DNA of 45,682 bases from Devosia sp. GTDB taxonomy: Bacteria; Pseudomonadota; Alphaproteobacteria; Rhizobiales; Devosiaceae. The notes beneath the pieces were generated by a model that saw only the letters and a list, made by a program, of their open reading frames with translations, was not told the DNA's origin and made no database searches. Each line of letters starts with the position of its first letter. The first letter of the stretch is position 1. Below are positions 34,202-41,578 of the stretch, piece by piece. A program made the position numbers and the translations under genes. The DNA lies in assembly GCA_028290665.1 (NCBI GenBank), contig JAQGJK010000014.1, positions 1-45,682 of the forward strand. Direction: 5' to 3'.

Positions 34202-34851
34202 CGTTGTTCCTCCCACGGGTCGCCGCGGTTGTGATAGCCGCGAAGCTCCCAGAAGCCCGGGTGGTCGGCGGTGACGAAGTCGAGCCGGCGCAGCCATTTG
34301 GCGCTTTTCCAGAAGTAGAGGTGCGGCACGACGAGACGCACTGGACCGCCATGGTCGAGCGTCAGCGGTTCACCGTTCCAGCTGTGGGCGATCAGGTTTT
34401 CCGGCCGCGCGAAGTCCTCGATGGTGAGGTTGGTAGTGTAGCCGTCATTGCTGTGCAGGACGACGTGGGTTGCCGTATCGGAAACGCCGGCAGCTTCAAG
34501 CAGGTGCTGCGTCGACACACCGGCGAAACTGTTGTCGTAGCGCGACCAGGAGGTGACGCAGTGGATGTCGCAAAGCCGCGTTTCCTGCGGCTGAGCCATA
34601 AAGCTGTTCCAGGTCCATGAACTCGTTGCATCGACCGCGCCGGTGATGTCGAGCCGCCAGGTTTCCTTGGTGACATTAGGCGTTTGGCCAAGGTCGAGCA
34701 CCGGCCAGTTGCGGACGAGGTGCTGGCCAGGGGGCAGTCGGGCGTCGGCGGGACGGGAGGTCAATCCGGTCAGGAATTTACCGAGTTCAGCCCAACGCGA
34801 TTTGCTGCGGGTGAGTTTGCTGTCGGCGGGGATATCGGGATCGTCGGTCAT
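34192..34851 (-). CDS. sulfite oxidase-like molybdopterin oxidoreductase, cytoplasmic
   Basis: Single-domain protein of 219 residues from the sulfite oxidase-like molybdopterin family. The molybdenum-ligating cysteine is probably Cys98 in CDIHCVTSWSRYDN. Other family blocks are WNGEPLTLDHGGPVRLVVPH and YFWKSAKWLRRLDF. There is no signal peptide, haem domain or dimerisation domain as in true sulfite oxidase, so the substrate is open. The stop lies within the convergent methyltransferase gene by ten bases. Confidence 0.87.
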   Translation of the reverse strand: MTDDPDIPADSKLTRSKSRWAELGKFLTGLTSRPADARLPPGQHLVRNWPVLDLGQTPNVTKETWRLDITGAVDATSSWTWNSFMAQPQETRLCDIHCVTSWSRYDNSFAGVSTQHLLEAAGVSDTATHVVLHSNDGYTTNLTIEDFARPENLIAHSWNGEPLTLDHGGPVRLVVPHLYFWKSAKWLRRLDFVTADHPGFWELRGYHNRGDPWEEQRYS

Positions 34852-34886
34852 GGTACCTCGCTCGATCGGCTATAGGCTAGCGCGCC

Positions 34887-35087
34887 TTACTCTTCGACCC
34901 AAGAGTCGAATTCACCGGATTTGGTCACCCTGGCAACCATATAGCCGCCGCGGTCGCGGGGACGAATTTCGTAATCGAACGCTCCGCCATCCATGCTGCG
35001 CTGGATTTTGGCGGCGCTTTCGGCGCTGTCCCGACTTTGAAAAATCTGGGCCGCGCCACCGCTTTCGCGAACGAAGGCAGATGACAT
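34887..35087 (-). CDS. conserved 66-residue protein, unknown function
   Basis: Small soluble protein, MSSAFVRESGGAAQIFQSRD to SGEFDSWVEE, with alternating charged and aromatic residues suggesting a compact fold (EIRPRDRGGYMVARV looks like a beta hairpin). A strong Shine-Dalgarno (aaggagacc) precedes ATG 35087; the longer reading to 35174 has none. Divergent from the DUF2076 gene over 101 bases. I do not recognise a named family. Confidence 0.7.
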   Translation of the reverse strand: MSSAFVRESGGAAQIFQSRDSAESAAKIQRSMDGGAFDYEIRPRDRGGYMVARVTKSGEFDSWVEE

Positions 35088-35188
35088 TTCAGGTCTCCTT
35101 TCAGTGACCGAGTAAAAACGAGCGGCGGGCGCATTGTTTCCATCCGTGGCGATTCCCATCTGACGGGAACCCAATGCTGGAGGACACG

Positions 35189-35755
35189 ATGCTTAACCCC
35201 AAAGACCGTGAAGCAATTGAAGGCTTGTTCTTTCGGCTCGACGATGTCGAGCGCAAGTCGCCGCCGCGCGACCGCGACGCCGAGGCCCTGATCGCCGGTG
35301 CGCTCCGGGCACAGCCGGCAGCCCCGTATTACATGGCGCAGACCATCCTGGTGCAGGAGGCGGCGCTGAAGCTGGCCGAGCAGAAGATTGCTGCACTCGA
35401 GCAGCGATCCGGGCGGGTGCCCCAGCAGGAAGCGCGCCGACGTGGGCCATGGGAACAGAACGCTGGGGCCGATCGCGGTTATGGTGGCGGCGGGTTCATG
35501 GCCGGCGCGGCGCAAACTGCAATGGGTGTCGCCGGCGGTGTACTGCTCGGCAGCGCCATCGCCTCGATGTTCGGCGCGGGCGCGGCGCAGGCCGGCGAAT
35601 GGGGCGGAGCCAGTGAAAGCGATGCGGACGCAGCAGGGGCGGAAACGGATGCGCCGCTCGACAGCGGTGCCGATGACACCGATGCCGGCGGCGATCTTGG
35701 CGGTGGCGACGATCTGGGCGGCGGCGGGGATTTCGACTTCGGCGGGGACTTCTAG
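35189..35755 (+). CDS. DUF2076-family protein
   Basis: The 188-residue protein matches DUF2076: N-terminal MLNPKDREAIEGLFFRLDDV, the RDAEALIAGALRAQPAAPYY motif, a coiled helix (QEAALKLAEQKIAALEQ), a glycine- and alanine-rich hydrophobic hairpin (about 105-135) and an acidic Gly/Asp tail ending in GGDFDFGGDF-like repeats. Start ATG 35189 has ggagga in front; ATG 35174 lies within the ribosome site. Function unknown; the family has been described as a putative periplasmic ligand-binding sensor, but no signal peptide is visible here. Confidence 0.82.
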   Translation: MLNPKDREAIEGLFFRLDDVERKSPPRDRDAEALIAGALRAQPAAPYYMAQTILVQEAALKLAEQKIAALEQRSGRVPQQEARRRGPWEQNAGADRGYGGGGFMAGAAQTAMGVAGGVLLGSAIASMFGAGAAQAGEWGGASESDADAAGAETDAPLDSGADDTDAGGDLGGGDDLGGGGDFDFGGDF

Positions 35756-35782
35756 TTCACGCGGCGGATGAGCCGTCGCGCG

Positions 35783-36247
35783 TTACCACTTCTCGTAAAA
35801 CGCATTTCCGCCGGCAACCAGCACATAGTGCATGTTGGTGTAGGGAAAAGTCAGCCCGGCGGTGTGGAAGAACATCGCGCGGCGGACGCCGTCATGGCGC
35901 TTGCCGCGCAGGATTTCATCGGCCACGGCCGCCGCGAGGATAATGCTCTTGCGCTCGGTCAGCTGTTTGCTAAGGACGCCGGGGGCGAACTGGTTCTTTT
36001 GTCCGACAACGCCGCAGACGCTTTTCGGGTATCGCTTGTCGGCAACGCGGTTCATCACCACCGTGCCGACGGCGAACATGCCGTCCGCACTCGACCGGTT
36101 GGACTCGAAGTACATCGCGCGGACGAGACATTCCTTCTCGCTCATGCCGCCGAGCCGCAGCCCGCCGAGCGAAAAGCAGCCGGTGAGCAGGCTGGTGAGA
36201 GCGATGGCGACCAGAACGGCGCCGGCCTTCGATAGATAAGTGAACAC
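35783..36247 (-). CDS. SleB-type cell wall hydrolase lipoprotein, paralogue 1
   Basis: Probable peptidoglycan hydrolase of the SleB/hydrolase_2 family, 154 residues. The N terminus is a lipoprotein signal (AIALTSLLTGC lipobox), so it should be anchored in a membrane facing the periplasm. The domain has ECLVRAMYFESNRSSADGMF with the catalytic glutamate, VGTVVMNRVADKRYPKSVCG, and the ending NMHYVLVAGGNAFYEKW. I chose GTG 36247 because gggag lies just before it; a GTG at 36262 is possible. A close paralogue lies at 39046 on the same strand. Confidence 0.85.
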   Translation of the reverse strand: MFTYLSKAGAVLVAIALTSLLTGCFSLGGLRLGGMSEKECLVRAMYFESNRSSADGMFAVGTVVMNRVADKRYPKSVCGVVGQKNQFAPGVLSKQLTERKSIILAAAVADEILRGKRHDGVRRAMFFHTAGLTFPYTNMHYVLVAGGNAFYEKW

Positions 36248-36310
36248 GCAAAACTCCCGCACGAGGGCGAGCCCCGCGCGGACCTTGCGGCAATTGTCTT
36301 AAAAAGCGGT

Positions 36311-37105
36311 CTATGCGCGGCTGCCGGCGAGCGCGGTGTGGAACGATTTCACCGATTCCGCGGCGGCGGCGGCCAGCATGCGAGAATCGTTGAGCAGGGT
36401 CACGAGATCCGCGCCCCAGGCGACGCCTTTGGCGGCGTAGGCCGACGACCCGGTGTGCAGCGCGCATTTAATGCCGGCGGCGTGAGCCGTGTCGATGATG
36501 GTGCGGATGGCGGCGACCACCTCCGGCTCTTCGCGATCAAACCCCGGCGCGAGGCGACCATTGGTCAAAGCGAGGGTCAAGTCGGACGGGCCGATGTAGA
36601 GGCCGTCGAGACCCGGCACGGCGGCGATATCGGCGAGGGCGTCGAACGCCGCCTGCGTCTCGATCATGGCAAACACCAGGATTTCCCGGTTGGCGAACTT
36701 GTCGTAGGGCGCTTCGTAGAGCAGTGCAGCGCGGGCGGGGCCGGAGCTGCGCTCGCCGAGTGGCGGATATTTGGTGTAGGACACCAATTGCCGCACCTCC
36801 TCGACGGTATTGATCATCGGGCAGATGACGCCGAGTGCGCCAGCATCGAGCACCTTGCCGATGATCCCGGGTTCGAGCCGCGGCACCCGCACCAGCGGCA
36901 CCGGGCCGGCAGCACGGATGGCGACCAGCATCTGCAGCGCTACGTCGAACCCCATCATGCCGTGCTGCATATCGACAGTGACGGCGTCATAGCCCTGGCC
37001 GGCGACGATCTCGGCGGTGAAGATATTACCGATCGACAGCCAGCCATTGGTGACCGGCTTGCCCTCGGCCCATCGCGTGCGGATGGCGTTGCTGATGATC
37101 GGCAT
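36311..37105 (-). CDS. HpcH/HpaI-family aldolase
   Basis: Class II metal-dependent aldolase, 264 residues, cleaving or forming 2-keto-acid aldols with pyruvate. Family blocks are GYDAVTVDMQHGMMGFD (catalytic histidine), LVRVPRLEPGIIGKVLDAGA, SSGPARAALLYEAPY, AMIETQAAF (metal-binding glutamate) and YIGPSDLTLALT (metal-binding aspartate). Start ATG 37105 has aagggagc before it; a longer reading to 37153 is not supported. Divergent from the ThuA and aldo-keto reductase genes across 134 bases, suggesting one sugar or sugar-acid pathway under shared control. Substrate unknown. Confidence 0.88.
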   Translation of the reverse strand: MPIISNAIRTRWAEGKPVTNGWLSIGNIFTAEIVAGQGYDAVTVDMQHGMMGFDVALQMLVAIRAAGPVPLVRVPRLEPGIIGKVLDAGALGVICPMINTVEEVRQLVSYTKYPPLGERSSGPARAALLYEAPYDKFANREILVFAMIETQAAFDALADIAAVPGLDGLYIGPSDLTLALTNGRLAPGFDREEPEVVAAIRTIIDTAHAAGIKCALHTGSSAYAAKGVAWGADLVTLLNDSRMLAAAAAESVKSFHTALAGSRA

Positions 37106-37239
37106 GTTTTTGCTCCCTTGAGGGAGTGTTGGCGGCGCAGCGGCGTGGGTCAAGCCCTGCCTATTGCCGGCTTATGGACAGGTGCGAGCGGGGGTCGAGT
37201 GTGCCAGATTGCCGGTCAAAACACGGGAGGATTCCGGCG

Positions 37240-37881
37240 ATGAAACAGGCACTGGTGGTGTGGGGCGGACTGGAGCTGCACGAACCCGAGGAGGGGGCGC
37301 GGCGCGTGCGGAAGATGCTCGAAGCCGAAGGCTTCGCGGTGACGGTTTCGGCTGACTACGAGTCGCTGGCGGCTCCGGATATCGGGAGGATGGATCTCGT
37401 CGTGCCGGTAATTACCGGGGGCGAACTCGATCGCGACAAAATGAAAATCTTTCTGGCTGCCATCGAGGCCGGGACGGGTTTTGCAGCTTTCCACCACGGC
37501 ATGGCGACGAGTTTCCAGAGCAGCCCGCCGTTCCACTTCGCCGCTGGGGTGTATTGGGCGGCGCATCCGGGCAATGTCATCGACTATCGGGTGGAGATCA
37601 CCCGGCCGGACGATCCGATCGTCGCGGGGCTGAGCGGCTTTGCGCATCATTCCGAGCAGTATTACATTCTGGTCGACCCGACGGTCGAAGTGCTGGCAAC
37701 GACGCGGTTCAGCGGCGAGCATGCGCCGTGGATCGATGGGGCGGTGATCCCGCAGGTCTACAAGAAGCACTATGGCAAGGGCCGGGTGTTCTACTCGGCG
37801 CTCGGCCACAAGCCGCATGAACTCGATGTGCCCGAGATCGGCACCATCCTCAAGCGCGGCATGCTGTGGGCGGCGCGGTGA
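37240..37881 (+). CDS. ThuA-domain protein
   Basis: Protein of 213 residues with a glutamine-amidotransferase-like ThuA fold, named from trehalose utilisation in rhizobia. It begins MKQALVVWGGLELHEPEEGA and shows GFAAFHHGMATSFQ, PDDPIVAGLSGFAHHSEQYY, PWIDGAVIPQVYKKHYGKGR and YSALGHKPHELD, the usual family core. A gggagg ribosome site precedes ATG 37240. Its stop overlaps the next gene (TGATG). ThuA-like proteins often sit with sugar dehydrogenases, and the biochemical role is not well settled. Confidence 0.86.
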   Translation: MKQALVVWGGLELHEPEEGARRVRKMLEAEGFAVTVSADYESLAAPDIGRMDLVVPVITGGELDRDKMKIFLAAIEAGTGFAAFHHGMATSFQSSPPFHFAAGVYWAAHPGNVIDYRVEITRPDDPIVAGLSGFAHHSEQYYILVDPTVEVLATTRFSGEHAPWIDGAVIPQVYKKHYGKGRVFYSALGHKPHELDVPEIGTILKRGMLWAAR

Positions 37882-38900
37882 TGCAGCGCCGGCGGATCGG
37901 GCGGACGGGTCTCGACGTCACCGAAATCGGCTTTGGCGGCGCGCCGATCGGCGACCTGACGCGGATGCCTTCGGACGCCGAGGCGCAGCAATTGCTCCAG
38001 AACTGCTGGGATGCGGGGATCCGGTATTTCGATACGGCGCCGTTCTATGGCAGCGGGCTGTCGGAACGGCGGATCGGGGATTTCCTCCGCGACAAGCCGC
38101 GCGAAGAATTCGTGATTTCGACCAAGGTCGGGCGGTTGCTGGTGCCGGATCGCGACTGGGCGATGGAACGCTATGGCAACCGCCGACAGCCACCGTTCCG
38201 GCCGGTGTTCGACTACAGCTATGACGGCATCATGCGGTCCTACGAACTATCAATCCAGCGGCTGGGGCTGGAGCGGATCGATATCCTGTACCTGCACGAT
38301 ATCGGGCGGTTCTCGCAGAGCGAGCGGCACGAGGCGCAGTTGCAGATCGCACTCGCGGGCGGGGTCAAGGCGCTGCAGCAGCTGCGCGAGACGGGGGCGG
38401 TGTCGGCTATTGGCGTTGGCGTCAACGAGTGGGAAATCCTCGACGAACTGATGGACCATGCGCAATGGGATGTGTTCCTGTTGGCCAGTCGCTACACGCT
38501 GCTTGAACAGGTGCCGCTCGAAACTTTCCTGCCGCGTTGCGAGCGGGAGGGGGTGTCGATCGTCATTGGCGGACCACTCAGCACCGGCATTCTCGGCAGC
38601 GGCACGTTTCCGGGGGTCAAATACAATTACGCGCCGGCGCCGCCGGAAATCATCGACCGGGTGGATGCGATCGACGCGGCCTGCAGGGCGGAGGGCGTGG
38701 TGATGGCAGCGGCGGCCCTGCAGTTTCCGCTGGCGCACACGGCGATCGCGGCGGTGCTGCCGGGGTTTGCGTCGCTGGCGGATTTCGAGAAGAACATCCG
38801 GCACTTCGCGACACAGTTGCCGACGACACTATGGGAGCGGTTGAAGCGCGAGGGTTTACTGGAGGCGCGGGCGCCGGTGCCGAGCGGGCCGGTGCTTTAG
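37881..38900 (+). CDS. aldo/keto reductase (sugar 1-dehydrogenase-like)
   Basis: NAD(P)-dependent TIM-barrel oxidoreductase, 339 residues. Visible are the start RRRIGRTGLDVTEIGFGGAP, FDTAPFYGSGLSERRIGDFL with the catalytic tyrosine, a lysine in VISTKVGRLL, and RYTLLEQVPLETFLP. This subgroup includes L-fucose/D-threo-aldose 1-dehydrogenases and pyridoxal 4-dehydrogenase; the sequence does not separate them. Translationally coupled to ThuA through TGATG. With the divergent aldolase it suggests oxidation of an aldose followed by a keto-acid aldol cleavage. Confidence 0.87.
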   Translation: MQRRRIGRTGLDVTEIGFGGAPIGDLTRMPSDAEAQQLLQNCWDAGIRYFDTAPFYGSGLSERRIGDFLRDKPREEFVISTKVGRLLVPDRDWAMERYGNRRQPPFRPVFDYSYDGIMRSYELSIQRLGLERIDILYLHDIGRFSQSERHEAQLQIALAGGVKALQQLRETGAVSAIGVGVNEWEILDELMDHAQWDVFLLASRYTLLEQVPLETFLPRCEREGVSIVIGGPLSTGILGSGTFPGVKYNYAPAPPEIIDRVDAIDAACRAEGVVMAAAALQFPLAHTAIAAVLPGFASLADFEKNIRHFATQLPTTLWERLKREGLLEARAPVPSGPVL

Positions 38901-38918
38901 TTTAGAAGGTGTATAACG

Positions 38919-39042
38919 AGGGTGGTTCGAGGCTCGGCTTTGCCTCGCTCCTCACCATGAGGGTGGGGTAACTGGCGGTCTCACCCGTGATGGTGGTTCC
39001 AGGCTCAGCTCGGATTCGCGCCTCACCTCCAGGAGGTTGGGG
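38919..39042. repeat. two copies of a GGTTCGAGGCTC-type intergenic repeat
   Basis: Copy one: GGTGGTTCGAGGCTCGGCTT then TGCCTCGCTCCTCACCATGA and GGGTGGGG. Copy two, diverged: TGGTGGTTCCAGGCTCAGCT then CGGATTCGCGCCTCACCTCC and AGGAGGTTGGGG. The first has stem GAGGC-GCCTC. This element type is familiar from many rhizobial genomes. An inverted partial copy is at 45430. Confidence 0.75.
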
Positions 39043-39045
39043 CGC

Positions 39046-39564
39046 TCAGTGGCGTTCGTAGAAAGCGTTGCCGCCGGCTTCGAGGACGTAGTGCATGTTG
39101 GAATAGCCGAAGGTCAGGCCGGCCTGGTGGAAGAATTTGGCAGTGCCAACGGCGGGATGGCGCTCGCCGGCGAGGAGGCGATCGGCGATGGCGGCGATGC
39201 GCTGGACGCTGGCGTCCTCGTTCATCGGGTTGCTCATGATGCCGGTGGCGAACTGGTTGGGCTGGCCGACGACAGTGCAGATGCTTTTCGGGTATTTCGG
39301 GTCCGCCACGCGGTTCATCACCACGGTGCCGACGGCGAACAGGCCGTCATCGCTGCCGCGGTTCGATTCAAAGTACATGGCGCGCATCAGGCAGTCGCGT
39401 TCGCTCGACGTGGCGGCCAGCGGTGCGGCGAGTTCCGCATCGATGGCGGCGGTTGCCCGCTGCGGCACGAGGCCGGGCATCGGTTTGATCCCGGCCATGG
39501 AACAGCCGGCAAGCGCTATTGCGGTGAACGCGACAAGGGCAAGACGCGATGGGAGGCTGGTCAA
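39046..39564 (-). CDS. SleB-type cell wall hydrolase lipoprotein, paralogue 2
   Basis: Second SleB/hydrolase_2 protein. With TTG at 39564 (ggag eight bases upstream) the product is 172 residues and has a standard lipoprotein signal (LVAFTAIALAGC). ATG 39603 would add 13 residues and has no ribosome site. Domain residues are DCLMRAMYFESNRGSDDGLF, VGTVVMNRVADPKYPKSICT and LTFGYSNMHYVLEAGGNAFY, nearly the same as the paralogue 3 kb away. A linker of about 40 residues between the lipid anchor and the domain is longer than in paralogue 1, which could let it reach further into the wall. Confidence 0.85.
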   Translation of the reverse strand: MTSLPSRLALVAFTAIALAGCSMAGIKPMPGLVPQRATAAIDAELAAPLAATSSERDCLMRAMYFESNRGSDDGLFAVGTVVMNRVADPKYPKSICTVVGQPNQFATGIMSNPMNEDASVQRIAAIADRLLAGERHPAVGTAKFFHQAGLTFGYSNMHYVLEAGGNAFYERH

Positions 39565-39668
39565 TGGGCCGCTCCGGCAAGGTGTTATTTCGCCCAATAG
39601 CATCGCGACGACCGGTTTTCTAGCCGCAACGAGCTGCACGGCAGGCCTGCAGTCGTAAATTGCTGTGG

Positions 39669-40007
39669 TTAACGCGGCGTACATACCATGATGACGGCGG
39701 CGTTGGTTTCGAGTCTGAGGATGACGCCACCGGTATCGGCGGTACCGATACGGGCCGCCTCGACGCCCAGCACGGCGCGCAGATTGCCGTCGCTCAGCGC
39801 CGCGCCATCGGAATAGCTCTCATAGCCGCCGGTGCCCGAGGCGGTGTCGCCGACGATTTTGGAGGCAAAGCCGTAGGAGCCGGCATAGAGCGTCAGCAAC
39901 CCCGAACGGGTGACGCCGTCGGTGCAGGCCCAGTTGCCGGCGTAGTCCTGCGCCATGGCACCCGAGGTGCCGGCAAGGAGGGCAAAGAGAAAAGCGGCGA
40001 GCCGCAT
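39669..40007 (-). CDS. small secreted protein, unknown function
   Basis: A 112-residue protein with a clean signal peptide (MRLAAFLFALLAGTSGAMAQ, cleavage after AMA) and a mature beta-rich sequence with two cysteines, one near each end (NWACTDG and MVCTPR), likely forming a disulfide. The ATG is one base after the stop of the MaoC gene upstream, so it is the third gene of that operon. I do not recognise a family. Its residues GGVILRLETNAAVIMVCTPR suggest a lipocalin-like or small beta-barrel fold, but that is speculation. Confidence 0.7.
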   Translation of the reverse strand: MRLAAFLFALLAGTSGAMAQDYAGNWACTDGVTRSGLLTLYAGSYGFASKIVGDTASGTGGYESYSDGAALSDGNLRAVLGVEAARIGTADTGGVILRLETNAAVIMVCTPR

Positions 40008-40008
40008 G

Positions 40009-40581
40009 TTAGGCGCCTGACTGATTCGACTTCGGACGGCGCAGTCTGGTCATCCCCGGCACCCGGGTCAACGCCAGCGCGATCTTGAGCTTGAGCGGCA
40101 TCTGGTAATCGCGGAGCTTCGAGAAGCCGACCAGCTCGGCGTGGTAGACGAGTTCGTCGCGCTGGTTGATGGCCTCGATGGTATTAAACAACAGTCCCCA
40201 GCCAGGGATCGAGTTCGAGGGCCGCTTGTCGGTAACCGACAGGGTGTAGCGCACTGTGTCGCCGGGGCGGACTGGGACTTTGAAGTCCATCTTGTTGACG
40301 CCGGGCGAGGGGCCGGACACGCCGGGTTCGCGACCGATGCCGCGCAGTCGGACCTCCTCGGCGATGAGGGCATCGACCATTTTGCGATGGCCGATGCTGA
40401 CGGTGTGCCAGCCCGAGGCAACGAGGCCGCCGAAATGGCTGAGTTTGGCGGCTTCGGGGTCAATGTGGAAATACTGCGGATCATACGCGGTGGCGAAGGC
40501 GATGATCTCGTCGGCGGTAAAGGTGTGGGCGCCGAGATCGAACACCTCGTCGATGATGATATCTTCGAACCAGCGGGTCAT
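40009..40581 (-). CDS. MaoC-family dehydratase (second of a pair)
   Basis: Hot-dog-fold protein of 190 residues related to R-specific enoyl-CoA hydratases. The hydratase motif is present as FATAYDPQYFHIDPEAAKLS with the catalytic Asp and His, followed by FGGLVASGWHT. The C-terminal 30 residues are basic (RVPGMTRLRRPKSNQS). The ATG overlaps the stop of the other MaoC gene by four bases, so the two probably form a heterodimer or act in sequence. Substrate unknown. Confidence 0.87.
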   Translation of the reverse strand: MTRWFEDIIIDEVFDLGAHTFTADEIIAFATAYDPQYFHIDPEAAKLSHFGGLVASGWHTVSIGHRKMVDALIAEEVRLRGIGREPGVSGPSPGVNKMDFKVPVRPGDTVRYTLSVTDKRPSNSIPGWGLLFNTIEAINQRDELVYHAELVGFSKLRDYQMPLKLKIALALTRVPGMTRLRRPKSNQSGA

Positions 40582-41054
40582 GTGGCGCTCATCGGGTTGC
40601 GGATTTCGACCAGGTTGACCAGCCGCATGCTCATCACCGGCTCGTTGCGCTGGTTGCGGATATCGAAATCAAGGGTGATGACGCCCCAGTGCGGGTGGGT
40701 TTTCGAGGTTCTCAACTCCGCGATGGTCGCCGTGCCGCCGATGCTGTCGCCAACCATGACCGGCTTTTTCCACTTGAGATCGGAAAAGCCCAAGCCACCG
40801 GCGGAGGCGATTTTCGCGAGGAACGCATCGACCAGCAGGCGAAGGGTGAGCGCGGCAGTCTGCCAGCCGCTGGCGGCGAGTCCGCCGAGGAGCGAGGCCT
40901 TGGCGGCAGCTTCATCGAGATGAAACGGAAACGGGTCGAACTCCTTGGCAAAGCCGACGATCATCGGCTTGGTCACCATGGTGCGGCCGAGCGTGATGAC
41001 CTCGCCAACGGCGAGATCCTCGTAATGCCGGCGATCGGCGGTGATCGGGTTCAT
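40578..41054 (-). CDS. MaoC-family dehydratase (first of a pair)
   Basis: Hot-dog-fold protein of 158 residues, with FAKEFDPFPFHLDEAAAKAS holding the Asp and His of the hydratase motif and LGGLAASGWQTAAL after it. ATG 41054 is used; a TTG two codons upstream (41060) is less likely. It leads the maoC-maoC-secreted protein operon. Immediately upstream is a 106-base palindromic repeat, so the promoter must lie in or beyond it. Confidence 0.87.
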   Translation of the reverse strand: MNPITADRRHYEDLAVGEVITLGRTMVTKPMIVGFAKEFDPFPFHLDEAAAKASLLGGLAASGWQTAALTLRLLVDAFLAKIASAGGLGFSDLKWKKPVMVGDSIGGTATIAELRTSKTHPHWGVITLDFDIRNQRNEPVMSMRLVNLVEIRNPMSAT

Positions 41055-41062
41055 GGGCAAGC

Positions 41063-41168
41063 CTAGAGCGTTTTCGAGCGAAGTGGATGCCGGTTTGCGT
41101 GAAGAAAACGCGGCTAAGCAAAGTGTTGGAGCTTCCGTTCTAATTCTATCAGAACGGAAAGGCTCTAG
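41063..41168. repeat. 106-bp rhizobial palindromic element with CTAGAGC ends
   Basis: Begins CTAGAGCGTTTTCGAGCGAA and ends CGGAAAGGCTCTAG; the termini CTAGAGC and GCTCTAG are inverted repeats. Inside are two further stems, GCGTTTTC with GAAAACGC, and TTCCGTTCT with AGAACGGAA, so it could fold as a branched structure. From memory this sequence type is scattered in Rhizobiales genomes. Its right end supplies the TAG stop codon of the membrane protein gene next to it. Confidence 0.8.
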
Positions 41169-41548
41169 ATGGCGAAATAGCGGATGAGGAACGGCCAGAA
41201 CTGGAAAAGGGCGAGAGTGAAGGTGAAGGCGCCGATCAGCCAGATCGGCAGCCGGCGGGTGGCGTCATAAGCGATCCAGGTGACCAGCAGCACCAGCGCC
41301 AGTGCGCCGCCGAGCATGGCGAAGCTGGCCCCGAGCCAGCCGAGAAAGCCGACCATGAAATCCATCACCGGAGCGGTGAGTGCGGCAAGGCCAAGGGGAA
41401 TGAGCAACCACAGCGCCCGCCGCTCCCGCCAGCGCAGGGCCAGCACCAGTCCGGCGATCAGCGCGATGGTGCCGAGGAGGGTCAGCACCGTCGGGACGGT
41501 GATGACGCCGGTGAACACCGACGCTGCGGCTGGAAAGTAGGAAATCAT
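41165..41548 (-). CDS. small four-helix membrane protein, unknown function
   Basis: A 127-residue hydrophobic protein with four predicted helices and a positively charged loop (LRWRERRALW). No recognisable family. It begins 30 bases after ychF on the same strand, so it is probably the last gene of the rplY-pth-ychF unit. Its TAG stop lies inside the terminal inverted repeat of the neighbouring palindromic element, so insertion of that element may have reset the C terminus (ending FLIRYFAI). Confidence 0.7.
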   Translation of the reverse strand: MISYFPAAASVFTGVITVPTVLTLLGTIALIAGLVLALRWRERRALWLLIPLGLAALTAPVMDFMVGFLGWLGASFAMLGGALALVLLVTWIAYDATRRLPIWLIGAFTFTLALFQFWPFLIRYFAI

Positions 41549-41578
41549 GAGTTGCTCTGCTCGGCGATCGTCGGCGGT

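Noticed and set aside
35783-36262. Spore germination role suggested by the SleB name
   Set aside because: Alphaproteobacteria of this type do not form endospores; the domain name is kept only for the hydrolase fold.
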